Assembly (NCBI GenBank): GCA_026005055.1
Contig: BPKI01000001.1
Coordinates: 1,426,001 to 1,490,000 of the forward strand
Source: Lysobacterales bacterium
Lineage (GTDB): Bacteria; Pseudomonadota; Gammaproteobacteria; Xanthomonadales; BPKI01
Direction: 5' to 3'
Length of the DNA stretch: 64,000 nucleotides
The translations under genes were made by a program, and so were the position numbers. This document shows positions 48,775-62,885 of this stretch, one piece after another (position 1 is the stretch's first letter; every line of letters begins with the position of its first letter). The notes below the pieces were generated by a model. That model did no database searches and was not told the DNA's origin. It worked only from the letters and a program-made list of their open reading frames with translations.

Positions 48775-49797
48775 TCATAGGGGCATCTTGGCCGGTGCGC
48801 CGGGGACTTCCCGCACCAACCTCGGAACGAGGTATCCCGGCAGGCGGGCGGCCAAAGCCTCGTGGATACGACGGGCTGTGTCGTCCTCGACCGCGAAATG
48901 AGCGGTGCCTCGGACTCGGTCGAGCTGGTGGAGGTAGTAGGGCAGCACGCCGCAGTCGAAGAGCGCCTCGCTCAGCTCCTCCAACGTGTCCACGCGGTCG
49001 TTGACCCCCGCGAGCAGGACCGTCTGGTTGAGCAGCAGGCAGCCGGCGGCGCTCAGCTCCCGACAGGCCCGAGCCACGGCCCCATCGATTTCGCGCGGGT
49101 GGTTGGCGTGCACGACGACGACGCGGCGCAAGGGGACCTGCTGAAGCCAGGCGCAGAGCTCCTCATCGACCCGCTCTGGGAGCACGATCGGGATGCGCGT
49201 ATGGATGCGCAGGCTGCGAAGCTCGGGCAGCGCGCCGAGTCCTCGGGTGAACTCGGCGAGCCTGTCGGTGGCGAGGGCGAGTGGATCCCCTCCGCTCAGG
49301 ATGAGCTCCCGCAGCCCGGGTTCGGCCTTCAGTTTCAGCAGCGCCGGGCGGAAGCGCTCGGCCGTCGCTCGTTCCTCGCCATAGGGGAAATGGCGCCGGA
49401 AGCAATAGCGGCAATGGATCGCGCAGGCGCCGGTGGTGATGAGCAGCGCGCGTCGTTCGTACTTGAGGAGCACGCCGGCACCGCGGCGTGCAGCCCCGTC
49501 CCCGACCGCGTCCTCGACATAGCCCTCGACCTCGCGAAGCTCGAGGTCGAGGGGAAGGACCTGTCGGAGCAGCGGATCATCAGGATCGCCGCGGCGCATC
49601 TTGGCGGCGTAGCCCCGCGGCACGCGCATCGCGAAGCCATGCGGCGGCGATGCCGGTACGCGTTCGGCGAGTTCGGAAAGATCCAGGAAGTCGAGGAGGG
49701 CCTTGGGATCGGTGAAGGCGTCGCGCCAGGCGCGCTGCCAGCTCCGGAGAGCTGCGCGCTCAGCGACGGACTTCGGACTCGGGTTATGATCGAACAC
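48775..49797 (-). CDS. epmB: EF-P (R)-beta-lysylation protein EpmB (lysine 2,3-aminomutase)
   Basis: A radical-SAM, PLP-dependent aminomutase that makes (R)-beta-lysine for elongation factor P. The cluster motif CAIHCRYC (C125, C129, C132) is followed by RRHFPY and [12 protein letters not shown]; Lys337 near the C terminus (PAKMPL) is the probable PLP lysine. At 340 residues it is typical. GTG start at 49797. It is divergent from efp with 90 bp between, the conserved arrangement. EpmA, which attaches the beta-lysine, is not in the window. Confidence 0.95.
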   Translation of the reverse strand: MFDHNPSPKSVAERAALRSWQRAWRDAFTDPKALLDFLDLSELAERVPASPPHGFAMRVPRGYAAKMRRGDPDDPLLRQVLPLDLELREVEGYVEDAVGDGAARRGAGVLLKYERRALLITTGACAIHCRYCFRRHFPYGEERATAERFRPALLKLKAEPGLRELILSGGDPLALATDRLAEFTRGLGALPELRSLRIHTRIPIVLPERVDEELCAWLQQVPLRRVVVVHANHPREIDGAVARACRELSAAGCLLLNQTVLLAGVNDRVDTLEELSEALFDCGVLPYYLHQLDRVRGTAHFAVEDDTARRIHEALAARLPGYLVPRLVREVPGAPAKMPL

Positions 49798-49887
49798 TTG
49801 GCGCGGGCGCTTATGGCCGGGTGCGGCCGATTCGCCATTCTAGCGCCGGCCTCCGAACCCCTTTCCCTGCGATCTGAGCGAGCGGTC

Positions 49888-50454
49888 ATGGCGAGCTACG
49901 GCCTCAACGACGTCCGGAACGGACTCAAGATTCTCATCGACGGCGAGCCCTACACCATTCTGGAGTGCGATTTCATCAAACCGGGCAAGGGTCAGGCCTT
50001 CACCCGGATCAAGATTCGCAACCTGCGCAACGGTCGGGTGACCGAGCGAACCCTCAAGGCCACCGACACGGTGGAGGGTGCCGACGTGGTCGATACCGAC
50101 ATGCAGTACCTCTACTTCGACGGTGAGTACTACCACTTCATGCACCCGGAGACCTACGAGCAGTACCAGGCCGACCGGACGGCGATGGGCGATGCTGCGC
50201 AGTGGTTGAAGGGCGAGGAAATGTGCATCGTCACGCTCTGGAATGGCCAGCCCCTGACGGTCACGCCGCCCAACTTCGTCGAGCTCGCCATCGTCGAAAC
50301 CGATCCGGGGGTGCGCGGCGATACCGCAAGCGGCGGCGGCAAGCCTGCCAAGCTCGAGACGGGGGCGGTGGTCAGGGTTCCGCTCTTCGTCAACCAGGGC
50401 GAGGTCATTCGCATCGACACCCGGACCGGCGAATACGTCGCGCGGGTCAAGTGA
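49888..50454 (+). CDS. efp: Elongation factor P
   Basis: EF-P rescues ribosomes stalled at polyproline. It is 188 residues with the three-domain pattern; the modified lysine is K34 in the loop [10 protein letters not shown], as in E. coli, consistent with epmB next door. [18 protein letters not shown] and the signature-like [20 protein letters not shown] are present. The ATG at 49888 is chosen because homology begins there, although the frame is open far upstream. Confidence 0.97.
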   Translation: MASYGLNDVRNGLKILIDGEPYTILECDFIKPGKGQAFTRIKIRNLRNGRVTERTLKATDTVEGADVVDTDMQYLYFDGEYYHFMHPETYEQYQADRTAMGDAAQWLKGEEMCIVTLWNGQPLTVTPPNFVELAIVETDPGVRGDTASGGGKPAKLETGAVVRVPLFVNQGEVIRIDTRTGEYVARVK

Positions 50455-50463
50455 GCTTCGGCG

Positions 50464-51807
50464 GTGGAACGGACCGAGGGCGAAGTCCAGCCCTGTGATC
50501 TGCTGATCCTCACCCGCTGGGTGATCCCGATCGAGCCGCCTGGTCGGGTGCTCGAGGATCACGCCGTGGCGGTAACGGCGGGTCGGATCGTCGCGGTCTT
50601 GCCGGCGCAGGAGGCGCGTCGCCGCTTTTCGCCGGCGGAGCTCGTCGAGCGTCCCGAGCACGTGCTACTGCCCGGGCTCATCAATGCGCATACCCACAAT
50701 CCGATGACGCTCATGCGCGGTCTGGCCGACGATCGACCGCTCATGCGCTGGCTGCAAGGGCACATCTGGCCCGCCGAGCAGCGGGTGATGGGCCCTGAGT
50801 TCGTGGAACACGGCGCCGAGCTCGCCGTGGTCGAGATGATCCGCGGAGGCACGACTTGCTGCAACGAGAACTACTTCTTTCCCGACGTGCTCGCCGCGAC
50901 CTACCGCCGCTTGGGCTTCCGCGCGGTCGTGGGACTGCCCTTGATCGAATTCCCGAGCGCATGGGCGCGGGATCCCGATGAATACCTCCACAAGGCGGTC
51001 GCGATCCATGATCAGTGGAAGGACGATCCGCTCATCGCCACCGCCTTCGCCCCGCACGCGCCCTACACCGTCGGCGATGAGAGTTTTCGTCGGATCGGCC
51101 TCCTCGCCGACCAACTCGGTTGCAAGATCCACCTCCACCTGCTGGAAACGGCCGAGGAAGTCGCCGAGTCCCGCCGCCGATTCGGAACGCCGCCGCTGGC
51201 GCGCATCGCGGGTCTTGGCCTGCTCGACGAGCGCTTGATCGCGGTGCACATGACCCAAGTCGCCCCTGAGGAAATACCGTTGCTCGCGCGTAGCGGCGCC
51301 TCGGTGGTGCACTGCCCGGAGTCGAACCTGAAGCTGGCGAGCGGCTTCTGCCCCGTCGCGCGGTTGCGTGCGGCCGGCGTCACCGTGGCGCTCGGCACCG
51401 ATGGCTGTGCCAGCAACAACGACCTCGACCTGTTCGGGGAAATGCGCACCGCAGCGCTGCTCGCCAAGGGGGTCGCGGGGGATGCCGCGGCCTTGCCGGC
51501 GGCCGAGGTGCTGCGCATGGCGACCATCGAAGGCGCCCGCGCGCTCGGCCTCGCCGATCGCATCGGCAGCATCGAGCCGGGCAAGGAGGCCGATCTGATC
51601 ACGGTCGATCTCGGCGTCGTCGAGTCGCTGCCCGTTTATCAGCCCGTCTCCCATCTCGTCTATGCGACCCAGCGCGCGCAGGTGCGCGATGTGTGGATCG
51701 CGGGCAGGCGTCGGCTCGAAGACGGTCGAATCGTCGGCATCGACCTCGAGGCGGTCCGGGAACGGGCGCGCTTCTGGAGGCAGCGTCTTTCGGAGCATGC
51801 GGCGTGA
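50464..51807 (+). CDS. mtaD: 5-methylthioadenosine/S-adenosylhomocysteine deaminase (TRZ/ATZ family)
   Basis: A 447-residue amidohydrolase. Metal ligands appear as HTH (H76, H78 in LINAHTHNP), later IHLHLLET, a His in VHMTQVAPEE and Asp in LGTDGCASNND. The family deaminates MTA, SAH or related adenosines; the exact substrate is not fixed by sequence. The order mtaD-ubiG-gph is the one in Pseudomonas. GTG start 9 bases after efp; its stop overlaps ubiG (GTGA). Confidence 0.88.
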   Translation: MERTEGEVQPCDLLILTRWVIPIEPPGRVLEDHAVAVTAGRIVAVLPAQEARRRFSPAELVERPEHVLLPGLINAHTHNPMTLMRGLADDRPLMRWLQGHIWPAEQRVMGPEFVEHGAELAVVEMIRGGTTCCNENYFFPDVLAATYRRLGFRAVVGLPLIEFPSAWARDPDEYLHKAVAIHDQWKDDPLIATAFAPHAPYTVGDESFRRIGLLADQLGCKIHLHLLETAEEVAESRRRFGTPPLARIAGLGLLDERLIAVHMTQVAPEEIPLLARSGASVVHCPESNLKLASGFCPVARLRAAGVTVALGTDGCASNNDLDLFGEMRTAALLAKGVAGDAAALPAAEVLRMATIEGARALGLADRIGSIEPGKEADLITVDLGVVESLPVYQPVSHLVYATQRAQVRDVWIAGRRRLEDGRIVGIDLEAVRERARFWRQRLSEHAA

Positions 51808-52514
51808 GCGCGACGGGGGCCAACGCAGACCCGGCTGAGCTCGCCCGTTTCGCATCCCTCGCGGCGCGCTGGTGGGATCCCGAGGGTCCGCTCAAGCCGC
51901 TGCACGCCCTCAACCCGGCGCGTCTCGCCTTCATCCGTGAGCGGGTTCCTTTGGCGGGCATTGACGCCTGCGACGTCGGTTGCGGAGGCGGTCTGCTCGC
52001 CGAAGCCCTCGCCGCCGAGGGAGCGCGAGTGCTCGGTATCGATCTCGCCCGCGAGACCCTCGAGGTGGCGCGCCTGCATGCCCTGGAGAGGGGTCTTCCG
52101 ATCGAGTACCGGGAGGTCGCCGCCGAGCGCCTGGCGGAGGAGCGCCCTCAAGCCTTCGGCCTGGTGAGCTGCATGGAACTGATCGAGCACGTCCCGGATC
52201 CGGCGTCCCTGATCCGGGCCCTCGCCGCGCTGCTCGCTCCGGGTGGCGAGCTATTCCTCTCCACCATCGCGCGAACGCCGCGGGCCTTCCTCCATGCGAT
52301 CCTGGTCGGCGAGCACTTGCTCCGGCTGCTGCCGGTCGGCACCCACCGCTACGAGCGCTTCGTGCGGCCTTCGGAACTCTGCGCATGGCTGCGGGCCGCT
52401 GGTCTCGAAGTCGTTTCGCTTTCCGGGATCGAGTGGCGACCCTGGTGGCCCGAGGCTCGCCTCGTCCCGGATCTCTCGGTGAACTACCTCGTCCATGCCC
52501 GAAAGAAGCGCTGA
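51804..52514 (+). CDS. ubiG: Ubiquinone biosynthesis O-methyltransferase UbiG
   Basis: UbiG carries out both O-methylations of ubiquinone synthesis. It has AARWWDPEGPLKPLHALNPARL, the SAM loop DVGCGGGLLAEALAAEGARVLGID (shown as two motifs, near residue 53), CMELIEHVPDP and TIARTPRAFLHAILVGEHLLRLLP, typical of the family. At 236 residues it is full length. GTG start overlapping the mtaD stop; it overlaps gph by 20 bases. Confidence 0.95.
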   Translation: MSATGANADPAELARFASLAARWWDPEGPLKPLHALNPARLAFIRERVPLAGIDACDVGCGGGLLAEALAAEGARVLGIDLARETLEVARLHALERGLPIEYREVAAERLAEERPQAFGLVSCMELIEHVPDPASLIRALAALLAPGGELFLSTIARTPRAFLHAILVGEHLLRLLPVGTHRYERFVRPSELCAWLRAAGLEVVSLSGIEWRPWWPEARLVPDLSVNYLVHARKKR

Positions 52515-53166
52515 GTCCGCCGCGATCCTCTTCGACCTCGATGGGACCCTGGTCGATACCGCGCCCGATCTCCACCGCGCCGCTTGCCGGCTGTGTCGGA
52601 GCCTCGCGCGGCCCGAGCCTGCCTTCGCCGACTTCCGCCCCACGGTCTCGCGCGGGGCGCGGGCGATGTTGGCCTGCGCCTTGCCGGATCTGAGCGAGAG
52701 CGAGCGTGAGCGCCTCATCGAGCCGTTTCTCGCGCTCTATCGCGAGGACCTCTGCCGCGAGTCGCGGCTTTTTCCGGGGATCGAAGCGGTGCTCGCCGGC
52801 CTCGGAGCGCGCGGGCTTCCCTGGGGCATCGTGACCAACAAGCCGCGCTTCCTCACCGAGCCGCTGCTCGCCGCTCTGCCTTTGGGCGGTGCGCCGGCGG
52901 TCTTGTTCTGCGGCGATTGCCTGCCGGTGCGTAAACCCGACCCCGCCCCCGTGCTCGCCGCCTGTTCGGCGCTGGGCCTGAATCCGGGGTTGGTGTGGTT
53001 CGTCGGCGACGACGAGCGGGACGTTCTGGCGGGACGTGCCGCCGGCTGTCGCACGGCGGTCGCGGGCTGGGGTTACGTGCCCGAGGTCGAGATCTATCGC
53101 GCGTGGGGTAGCGAGCGGGTGCTCGATCGCCCCGACCAAGTGCTTGCGCTGCTCGCGGGTGAGTGA
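52495..53166 (+). CDS. gph: Phosphoglycolate phosphatase-type HAD phosphatase
   Basis: A 223-residue HAD hydrolase with nucleophile motif LFDLDGTLVDTAPD, motif II VTNKP, Lys in VRKPDPAP and motif IV VGDDERD. Its position after ubiG matches the Pseudomonas gene known as gph/mupP, which acts on N-acetylmuramic acid-6-phosphate in some species, so substrate is uncertain. The start overlaps ubiG; the stop overlaps the next gene (GTGA). Confidence 0.88.
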   Translation: MPERSAESAAILFDLDGTLVDTAPDLHRAACRLCRSLARPEPAFADFRPTVSRGARAMLACALPDLSESERERLIEPFLALYREDLCRESRLFPGIEAVLAGLGARGLPWGIVTNKPRFLTEPLLAALPLGGAPAVLFCGDCLPVRKPDPAPVLAACSALGLNPGLVWFVGDDERDVLAGRAAGCRTAVAGWGYVPEVEIYRAWGSERVLDRPDQVLALLAGE

Positions 53167-53939
53167 GGGAGGATCTGGCGAGTTTCGTCGAGAAGTGGGC
53201 GGAGCGCGATCCGGCGATCCGACTGGTGCTGCTCTTCGCCCCTTCCCGCCACCGGGACGCCGTGGGATTGTGGTTCGCCCAGCTCAGGGAGCTCGAGGAT
53301 GCGGGGCTTGGCCGATCCTCTCCGCAAGTCGCCGTAGCCAAGCTCGGTTTCTATGCCCGGGAGTTCGGCTCGAGTGCGGAGGCGGCACATCCTCTCGTCC
53401 GCGCCTGGCGCGAGCGCTCGGCGCAGCGCCTGGGCGAGCGTCTGGCGCGGGAGCTCCAGCAGCTCATGGAGTTCAGCTCCGTGGTCTCGGCCGAGGCGCT
53501 TCACGATCGGCTCCGGCCTTGGGCTCAGACCGCGGCCGAGGCCGCCGATCGGCTGTTCGGGGAGCGCCTCTCGACAGCCGCGATCGCGGCGGACTTTTTG
53601 TGCCGTCGTTTGCACGACCTCGAGGCGGAGGCGGCTCGAGGGCGCTTGTGGCTGCCGCTCGATCTCCTCGCCGCGGAGGGCCTTGACCGCAGCGCCCTCG
53701 CCGGGGCGGGGGGAAATCCGCCCCTGGCGCGCGTGCGCGCGCGCTTGGCGCGATGGTGGTTGGCGCGGCTCGAGGTCGATGGCGGGCCGGTGCAAGCCGT
53801 TCTTTCGGCGCTCGCTCGGCTTCGTCTGGAGCAGATCGATCGCGGTCGGCCGGCGCGCTGGCCGCCGCTTCGCGGCCTCTTGCGGGCATGGAACGCGGCG
53901 CGCTCCGCACGGCGGCGTAACGAAACCGGGAACTGCTAG
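53163..53939 (+). CDS. Squalene/phytoene synthase-like protein, first aspartate motif missing
   Basis: A 258-residue, mostly helical protein. LLFAPSRHRDAVGLWFAQLRELED and VAVAKLGFYAREF match the start of squalene/phytoene synthase-fold proteins, and RLHDLEAEAARGRLWLPLDLLAAEGLD matches their second motif with GR-LP. The first catalytic DxxxD is absent and the second reads DLEAE, so prenyl transfer is doubtful. NDUFAF6, a mitochondrial complex I assembly factor, belongs to the same inactive-looking branch. It overlaps gph by 4 bases and is probably translated with it. Confidence 0.6.
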   Translation: MREDLASFVEKWAERDPAIRLVLLFAPSRHRDAVGLWFAQLRELEDAGLGRSSPQVAVAKLGFYAREFGSSAEAAHPLVRAWRERSAQRLGERLARELQQLMEFSSVVSAEALHDRLRPWAQTAAEAADRLFGERLSTAAIAADFLCRRLHDLEAEAARGRLWLPLDLLAAEGLDRSALAGAGGNPPLARVRARLARWWLARLEVDGGPVQAVLSALARLRLEQIDRGRPARWPPLRGLLRAWNAARSARRRNETGNC

Positions 53940-54012
53940 ACTTCGGCCCTCACCCCGCTTCGACGGGCGCTCCTTCAGCTTCCAAGGCCCATCGCGTCTC
54001 CCCGGGCTTGCC

Positions 54013-54966
54013 ATGTCTTCGATCGAACGGACCCTCAAGTCTCTCCCCGACGTCGCCACCGAATCCGAGGCCGAGGCGGCTTCCGCGCTCGCCTGGGTCG
54101 GGATGGAGCGCGTCGAAGCGCCCGTGTTGCTCTCCGGCAGCGAGGGGCCGATTCTTTGCCCGGCGCGGGTCGCCGCGGCCGTGAACCTGCTGGCGCCGCA
54201 GGCCCGTGGCATCCACATGTCGCGCCTCTACCTGCTCGTCGATGAGTGGCTGGGACGGGAGCCGCTCTCGCCATCGCTGCTGCGGCGGGTTCTACGTGCA
54301 TTCGTCGAATCGCACCGGGGCTTGAGCGATCGGGCCCGGATCTCGGTGGCTTTCGATTACCTCGTGCGGCGCAAGGCTCTGGTGAGCGAATACGCCGGTT
54401 GGCGCGTCTATCCGGTGACGGTCTCCGCGACTCTGGAGCCTCAGGGCTTCCAGGTCGAGCTTTCGGTCGCCGTGGATTACTCAAGCACCTGCCCCTGTTC
54501 CGCCGCGCTTGCCCGCCAGGTCGTGCAGCGCCGGTTCGAGCAGGCGTTTCCGCTGGGCAGCGCGCTTGATCGCGATCGGATCATCGAGTGGCTGGGCAAG
54601 CCCGAGGGCATCTCGGCAACGCCACATGCTCAGCGCTCGCGGGCGGATTTGCGTGTCCGGTTGCGTCCCGGCTTCGGCGAGCTTCCGATCCTCGATCTGA
54701 TCGATCTGGCCGAGCGAGCGCTGGGCACGCCGGTGCAGGCCGCGGTCAAACGCGAGGACGAGCAGGCCTTCGCCGTGCTCAATGGACAAAACCCGATGTT
54801 CTGCGAAGACGCGGCCCGGCGTCTGGCACAGGCGCTCGATGACGACGATCGCTTCCTCGACTTCTGGCTGCGCGCGAGCCATTTCGAGAGCCTCCATCCG
54901 CACGATGCGGTCGCGGTCGCGGTGAAGGGTGTGCCCGGCGGCTATCGCGGCGGACTGCACGAGTGA
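54013..54966 (+). CDS. folE2: GTP cyclohydrolase FolE2 (type IB)
   Basis: FolE2 converts GTP to 7,8-dihydroneopterin triphosphate, first step of folate synthesis, and can use metals other than zinc. The family Cys motif STCPCSAALAR lies near residue 160; FCEDAARRLAQAL and HFESLHPHDAVAVAVKG are typical of the C-terminal part. At 317 residues it is full length. The ATG at 54013 is the first start consistent with the family; a 73-bp gap separates it from the previous gene, with no Zur-like site that I can recognise. Confidence 0.92.
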   Translation: MSSIERTLKSLPDVATESEAEAASALAWVGMERVEAPVLLSGSEGPILCPARVAAAVNLLAPQARGIHMSRLYLLVDEWLGREPLSPSLLRRVLRAFVESHRGLSDRARISVAFDYLVRRKALVSEYAGWRVYPVTVSATLEPQGFQVELSVAVDYSSTCPCSAALARQVVQRRFEQAFPLGSALDRDRIIEWLGKPEGISATPHAQRSRADLRVRLRPGFGELPILDLIDLAERALGTPVQAAVKREDEQAFAVLNGQNPMFCEDAARRLAQALDDDDRFLDFWLRASHFESLHPHDAVAVAVKGVPGGYRGGLHE

Positions 54967-54981
54967 GACGCTGGCCGCGTC

Positions 54982-57543
54982 TTAGGGTTTCGTTCCCATT
55001 GCCAGCTCCCTGAGCGCGTAGAGGATTTCGAGCGCCTCGCGAGGCGTGATCGCGTCCGGATCGATCGAGCGCAGGCGCTCGCGCAAGGGATCAGCGCGTT
55101 CCTCGAGCGGCAGCCTCAGCTGCGGCCCCTGTTCGCGTATCCGCAAGTGGGAGCGCTCGAACTCGGCGAGCAGTCTGCGTGCGCGCTGGATCGTGGGTGC
55201 CGGGACGCCGGCGAGGGCGGCGACGCTGAGTCCGAAACTGCGGTCGGCGGGGCCCTCGCGGACTTGGTGGAGCAGGATCAAGCGTTCGCCGTGCTCGAGC
55301 GCGGCGAGGTGGACGTTGGCGGCGCCGGGCAGCTCGTGGGCGAGGACGGTGAGCTCGAAGTAATGGGTCGCGAACAGGGTGAAGCTGCGGTTCTTCGTCA
55401 GCAGGTGCTCCGCCGTCGCGCGTGCGATGGCGAGGCCGTCGTAGGTGCTCGTGCCGCGCCCGATCTCATCGAGCAGGACGAGGCTCCGCGGGCCGGCGTT
55501 GTGCAGGATCTGCGCCGTTTCGGTCATTTCGACCATGAAGGTGCTTTGCCCGCGGGCGAGATCATCCGAGGCGCCGATCCGGGTGAAGATGCGGTCGATG
55601 GGAGCGATGCGGGCGAGCTCGGCGGGAACGAAGCTGCCGATGTGGGCGAGGATCACGATGAGCGCGATCTGCCGCATATAGGTGCTCTTGCCCCCCATGT
55701 TGGGACCGGTGATCACGAGCAGGCGCCGTCCTTCGTCGAGGAGGAGATCGTTGGGCTCGAAAGGTTCCGGCCGTAGCGCCTCGACCACCGGATGACGGCC
55801 CCGTCGAATCTCGATGCGGTCTTCCTCGATCAGCTCCGGGCGCACCCATCCGTAGCGCTCGGCCCGGTCCGCGAGCGCAGCGAACACGTCGGCCTCGGCG
55901 AGTGCGGCGGCCAGCGCCTTGAGTTCTCGGACCTGCGAGCAGAGCTCGGCGAGCAGGGCCTCGTAGAGCTGCCGTTCGCGAGCGATGGCGCGCTCGCGGG
56001 CGGAGAGGACGCGATCCTCGAAAAGCTTCAGTTCGGGCGTGATGTAGCGCTCGCTCTGCACCAGGGTCTGGCGGCGCTGGTAATGCGACGGGACGCGGTC
56101 GCTCTGCGCCTTGCTCACCTCGATGTAGAAGCCATGGATCCGGTTGTAGCCGACCTTCAGGTTGGGGATGCCGGTCGCTTCCCGCTCGCGTCGCTCGAAG
56201 TCGAGCAGCGCCTCGTCGACCGAGGCGCCCAGTCGCCTGAGCGCATCGAGCTCGGCGTCGAAACCGCTCGCGATCACCCCGCCGTCGCGCAGTTGTGCGG
56301 GAGGTTCTGCCGCCAGGGCGCGGTCGAGGAGCACGACCCATCGCGTGGGATCGCCCAGGGCCAGGGCGAGCGCTCGCAGCCGGGAAGCGGGCATCGCCTC
56401 GAGCCCTTCGCGGAGCGGTGGTACCCGGCGCAGGCTTTCGCGCAGCGCGGCGAGATCGCGCGGGCGGGCTGTTCGCAGCGCCACCCGCGCGAGAATCCGC
56501 TCCAGATCGGCGATTCCGGACAGCGCCGCCGCGATCCGACGATGGCTGCCTTCTCTGAGCAGCGCCTCGACCGCGTCGAGACGTTCAGCAAGCTCGCGGC
56601 GGTCCCGCAAGGGACGCCCGAGCCAGCGCGCGAGCAGCCGGGCGCCCATTCCGGTCTGCGTCGCGTCCAGGACGCCGAGGAGGGTGTAGCGCCGATCGCC
56701 GCTTCGGTGGTGGTCGAGTTCGAGATGGCGGCGCGCCGTGGCGTCGAGGAACAGTGCCTGCTCGGGAACCTCACGGGCGATGCCGGTGAAATGCGGCAGC
56801 GCCGTGCGCTGTGTCTCCTCGAGGTAGGCCAAGATGGCCCCCGCCGCGCCGATCGCGAGCGGCAGGTCCTCGACCCCGAAGCCGGCGAGACTTTCGGCCT
56901 TGAAGAAATCGGCGAGCCTGCGCGCGGCGCTGTCGCGGTCGAAATGCCACGCGGGACGGCGTCTCATCGTCCGATCGGAAAGGATCTCCGGCCGATCCAG
57001 GTCCTCCGGCCAGAGCACTTCGGCGGGATCGAGGCGGGCCAACTCCGCCTCGAGCGCCTCGGGTCCGGAGAGCTCGCCGACGACCAGCCGTCCGCCCGCG
57101 AGGTCGGCGTAGGCCAATCCGAAGCGTCCCCCCCGGCCCGGCCTGAGGGCGAGGAGCAGCCGCTCCCTGCGTTCCTCGAGCAGCGTTTCGTCGGTCAGGG
57201 TGCCAGGCGTGAGGATTCGAACCACGCGCCGCTCCATCGGGCCGCGCCCGCCTTCGGCCTCGCCGACCTGTTCGCATATCGCCACCGATTCGCCTCGCTC
57301 GAGCAGCCGAGCGAGGTAGTTCTCGACCGCGTGCACGGGCACGCCGGCCATCGGGATCGGCTGTCCTGCCGATTGCCCGCGTCGGGTCAGGACGATGTCG
57401 AGGATCTCCGCGGCGCGCACCGCATCCTCGTAGAAGAGCTCGTAGAAGTCGCCCATCCGAAAGAACACCAGCCGGTCCGGGTGTTCGGCTTTGATCGCCA
57501 GGTACTGGCGCATCAGAGGGGTGTGTTCGGCGAGATCCTGCAT
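54982..57543 (-). CDS. mutS: DNA mismatch repair protein MutS
   Basis: MutS recognises mismatches and recruits MutL. The N-terminal mismatch-binding domain starts [17 protein letters not shown] with [11 protein letters not shown] carrying the Phe-x-Glu wedge; the ATPase has Walker [10 protein letters not shown], Walker [14 protein letters not shown] and ATHYFEL. It is 853 residues from the ATG at 57543; an ATG 33 bases upstream (57576) is possible but adds residues outside the family. It is divergent from pncC and converges on folE2. Confidence 0.97.
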   Translation of the reverse strand: MQDLAEHTPLMRQYLAIKAEHPDRLVFFRMGDFYELFYEDAVRAAEILDIVLTRRGQSAGQPIPMAGVPVHAVENYLARLLERGESVAICEQVGEAEGGRGPMERRVVRILTPGTLTDETLLEERRERLLLALRPGRGGRFGLAYADLAGGRLVVGELSGPEALEAELARLDPAEVLWPEDLDRPEILSDRTMRRRPAWHFDRDSAARRLADFFKAESLAGFGVEDLPLAIGAAGAILAYLEETQRTALPHFTGIAREVPEQALFLDATARRHLELDHHRSGDRRYTLLGVLDATQTGMGARLLARWLGRPLRDRRELAERLDAVEALLREGSHRRIAAALSGIADLERILARVALRTARPRDLAALRESLRRVPPLREGLEAMPASRLRALALALGDPTRWVVLLDRALAAEPPAQLRDGGVIASGFDAELDALRRLGASVDEALLDFERREREATGIPNLKVGYNRIHGFYIEVSKAQSDRVPSHYQRRQTLVQSERYITPELKLFEDRVLSARERAIARERQLYEALLAELCSQVRELKALAAALAEADVFAALADRAERYGWVRPELIEEDRIEIRRGRHPVVEALRPEPFEPNDLLLDEGRRLLVITGPNMGGKSTYMRQIALIVILAHIGSFVPAELARIAPIDRIFTRIGASDDLARGQSTFMVEMTETAQILHNAGPRSLVLLDEIGRGTSTYDGLAIARATAEHLLTKNRSFTLFATHYFELTVLAHELPGAANVHLAALEHGERLILLHQVREGPADRSFGLSVAALAGVPAPTIQRARRLLAEFERSHLRIREQGPQLRLPLEERADPLRERLRSIDPDAITPREALEILYALRELAMGTKP

Positions 57544-57587
57544 GGCCTCGGATGGCGATCGGTAAACCGTTATCATGCCTCCGGACG

Positions 57588-58106
57588 ATGCTTCCCCGCG
57601 GCGAAGTTCCGAGCGATGAGGTCCTGCACGCCCTCGCGTGCAGAGTGGGCGAGGCGCTGCTCGCCTGCCGCGCCAGCCTGGCGGTGGCCGAGAGTTGCAC
57701 CGGGGGATTGATCGCCAAGGTGCTCACCGATGTCCCGGGCGCCTCCGGATGGTTCGACTGTGGCATGGTGGCCTACAGCTACGAGGCCAAGCAGGCACTC
57801 CTCGGCGTGCGCCAGGACACGCTGCTCGCGCACGGCGCGGTCAGCCGGGAGACCGTGCTGGAAATGGTCGCCGGAGCCCTGGTCCATTCCGGTGCGAGCC
57901 TGGCGCTTGCGGTCACGGGGATCGCCGGTCCTGGCGGAGGCACGCCGGAGAAGCCGGTGGGCTCGGTATGGCTGGCCTGGAAGCGGCGCGGCGACTATCC
58001 GCAGGCGCGGCTCGAGCGCTTTGCCGGTGGACGCGACGAGATTCGCCGGCGAACGGCGGCGGCGGCGCTCGCTGGCCTGCTCAAGCTTCTCGCTCCAGCG
58101 GGCTGA
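57588..58106 (+). CDS. pncC: Nicotinamide-nucleotide amidase PncC (CinA C-terminal domain)
   Basis: PncC hydrolyses nicotinamide mononucleotide to nicotinate mononucleotide in NAD recycling. The single CinA-C domain has [30 protein letters not shown] and [19 protein letters not shown]. It is 172 residues from the ATG at 57588; an in-frame ATG at 57552 would overlap the mutS regulatory region. Placement directly before recA is conserved in Gammaproteobacteria. Confidence 0.92.
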   Translation: MLPRGEVPSDEVLHALACRVGEALLACRASLAVAESCTGGLIAKVLTDVPGASGWFDCGMVAYSYEAKQALLGVRQDTLLAHGAVSRETVLEMVAGALVHSGASLALAVTGIAGPGGGTPEKPVGSVWLAWKRRGDYPQARLERFAGGRDEIRRRTAAAALAGLLKLLAPAG

Positions 58107-58173
58107 GGGCGCGCGGTCGGGTTTTTCCGACTCGCGGATGCGGCATGGGCCCGGTGGCCGATGCGGCGGCCTG

Positions 58174-58186
58174 TGGGATAATCCCA
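58174..58186. promoter_or_regulatory. Palindrome overlapping the recA -10 region (possible LexA operator)
   Basis: TGGGAT-A-ATCCCA is a perfect 6-1-6 palindrome whose centre contains GATAAT, a good -10 hexamer, 23 bases before the recA ATG. It is not an E. coli SOS box: CTG and CAG flank it but are 11 rather than 10 bases apart. Confidence 0.45.
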
Positions 58187-58209
58187 GTTCGCTTCAACGG
58201 TGGTACGCG

Positions 58210-62422
<4,213 letters not shown>

Positions 62423-62434
62423 ACGCGGCAAACA

Positions 62435-62463
62435 TTGCAAGCATCCGATACGCGCCCTAATAT
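62435..62463 (+). promoter_or_regulatory. Probable sigma-70 promoter for csrA
   Basis: TTGCAA (62435-62440) and TAATAT (62458-62463) are separated by exactly 17 bases, each matching the consensus at 4 of 6 positions. The resulting leader would be about 140 bases and contains six GGA motifs. Confidence 0.55.
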
Positions 62464-62612
62464 GCCAACAATATGACATTTCGTAAGCGCGGAAATTCGC
62501 GACCGCGCCTGTTTCGTTCGGTGGTGGCGGATGTCTGCCCTAGAGCCGGAGGGCGGGGCGCAGGGATCCGTTGGGGGAGCGGTCCATATCACAGGAAACC
62601 GGAGCATTCAGA

Positions 62613-62828
62613 ATGTTGATTCTTACCAGACGCGTTGGAGAGACCCTGATGATCGGCGATGAGGTCACCGTCACCGTCCTCGGGGTGAAGGGCAATCAAG
62701 TGCGGATCGGCATCAATGCGCCGCGCGAGGTCGCGGTACACCGCGAGGAGATCTACCGAAGAATCAAGGCCGAGGCGAGCGCCGCGCAACGAAGCGAGCT
62801 GAGCCTCGCTCCCCCCGGCGAGTCCTGA
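62613..62828 (+). CDS. csrA: Carbon storage regulator CsrA (RsmA)
   Basis: A 71-residue RNA-binding dimer that represses translation at GGA motifs in mRNA leaders. [48 protein letters not shown] is near-identical to the E. coli protein, with RNA-contact residues Leu4, Arg6 and Arg44 conserved. The ATG at 62613 has a GGAG Shine-Dalgarno 8 bases upstream, itself inside a GGA motif, which suggests autoregulation. The C-terminal 14 residues are variable. Confidence 0.98.
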   Translation: MLILTRRVGETLMIGDEVTVTVLGVKGNQVRIGINAPREVAVHREEIYRRIKAEASAAQRSELSLAPPGES

Positions 62829-62885
62829 GGTTTACGGCGTCGGCGCGGAACGCTAAGCTTCCGGCTTCCGTCGCAAGCGGATTGC

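Noticed and set aside
58171-58187. E. coli-type LexA box (CTG-N10-CAG) before recA
   Set aside because: CTG and CAG are 11 bases apart and the inner bases do not fit TGT-N8-ACA; only the 6-1-6 palindrome is reported.
62423-62612. A short aspartokinase remnant between alaS and csrA
   Set aside because: The 190-bp gap contains only promoter-like and leader sequence, with no trace of a lysC reading frame.
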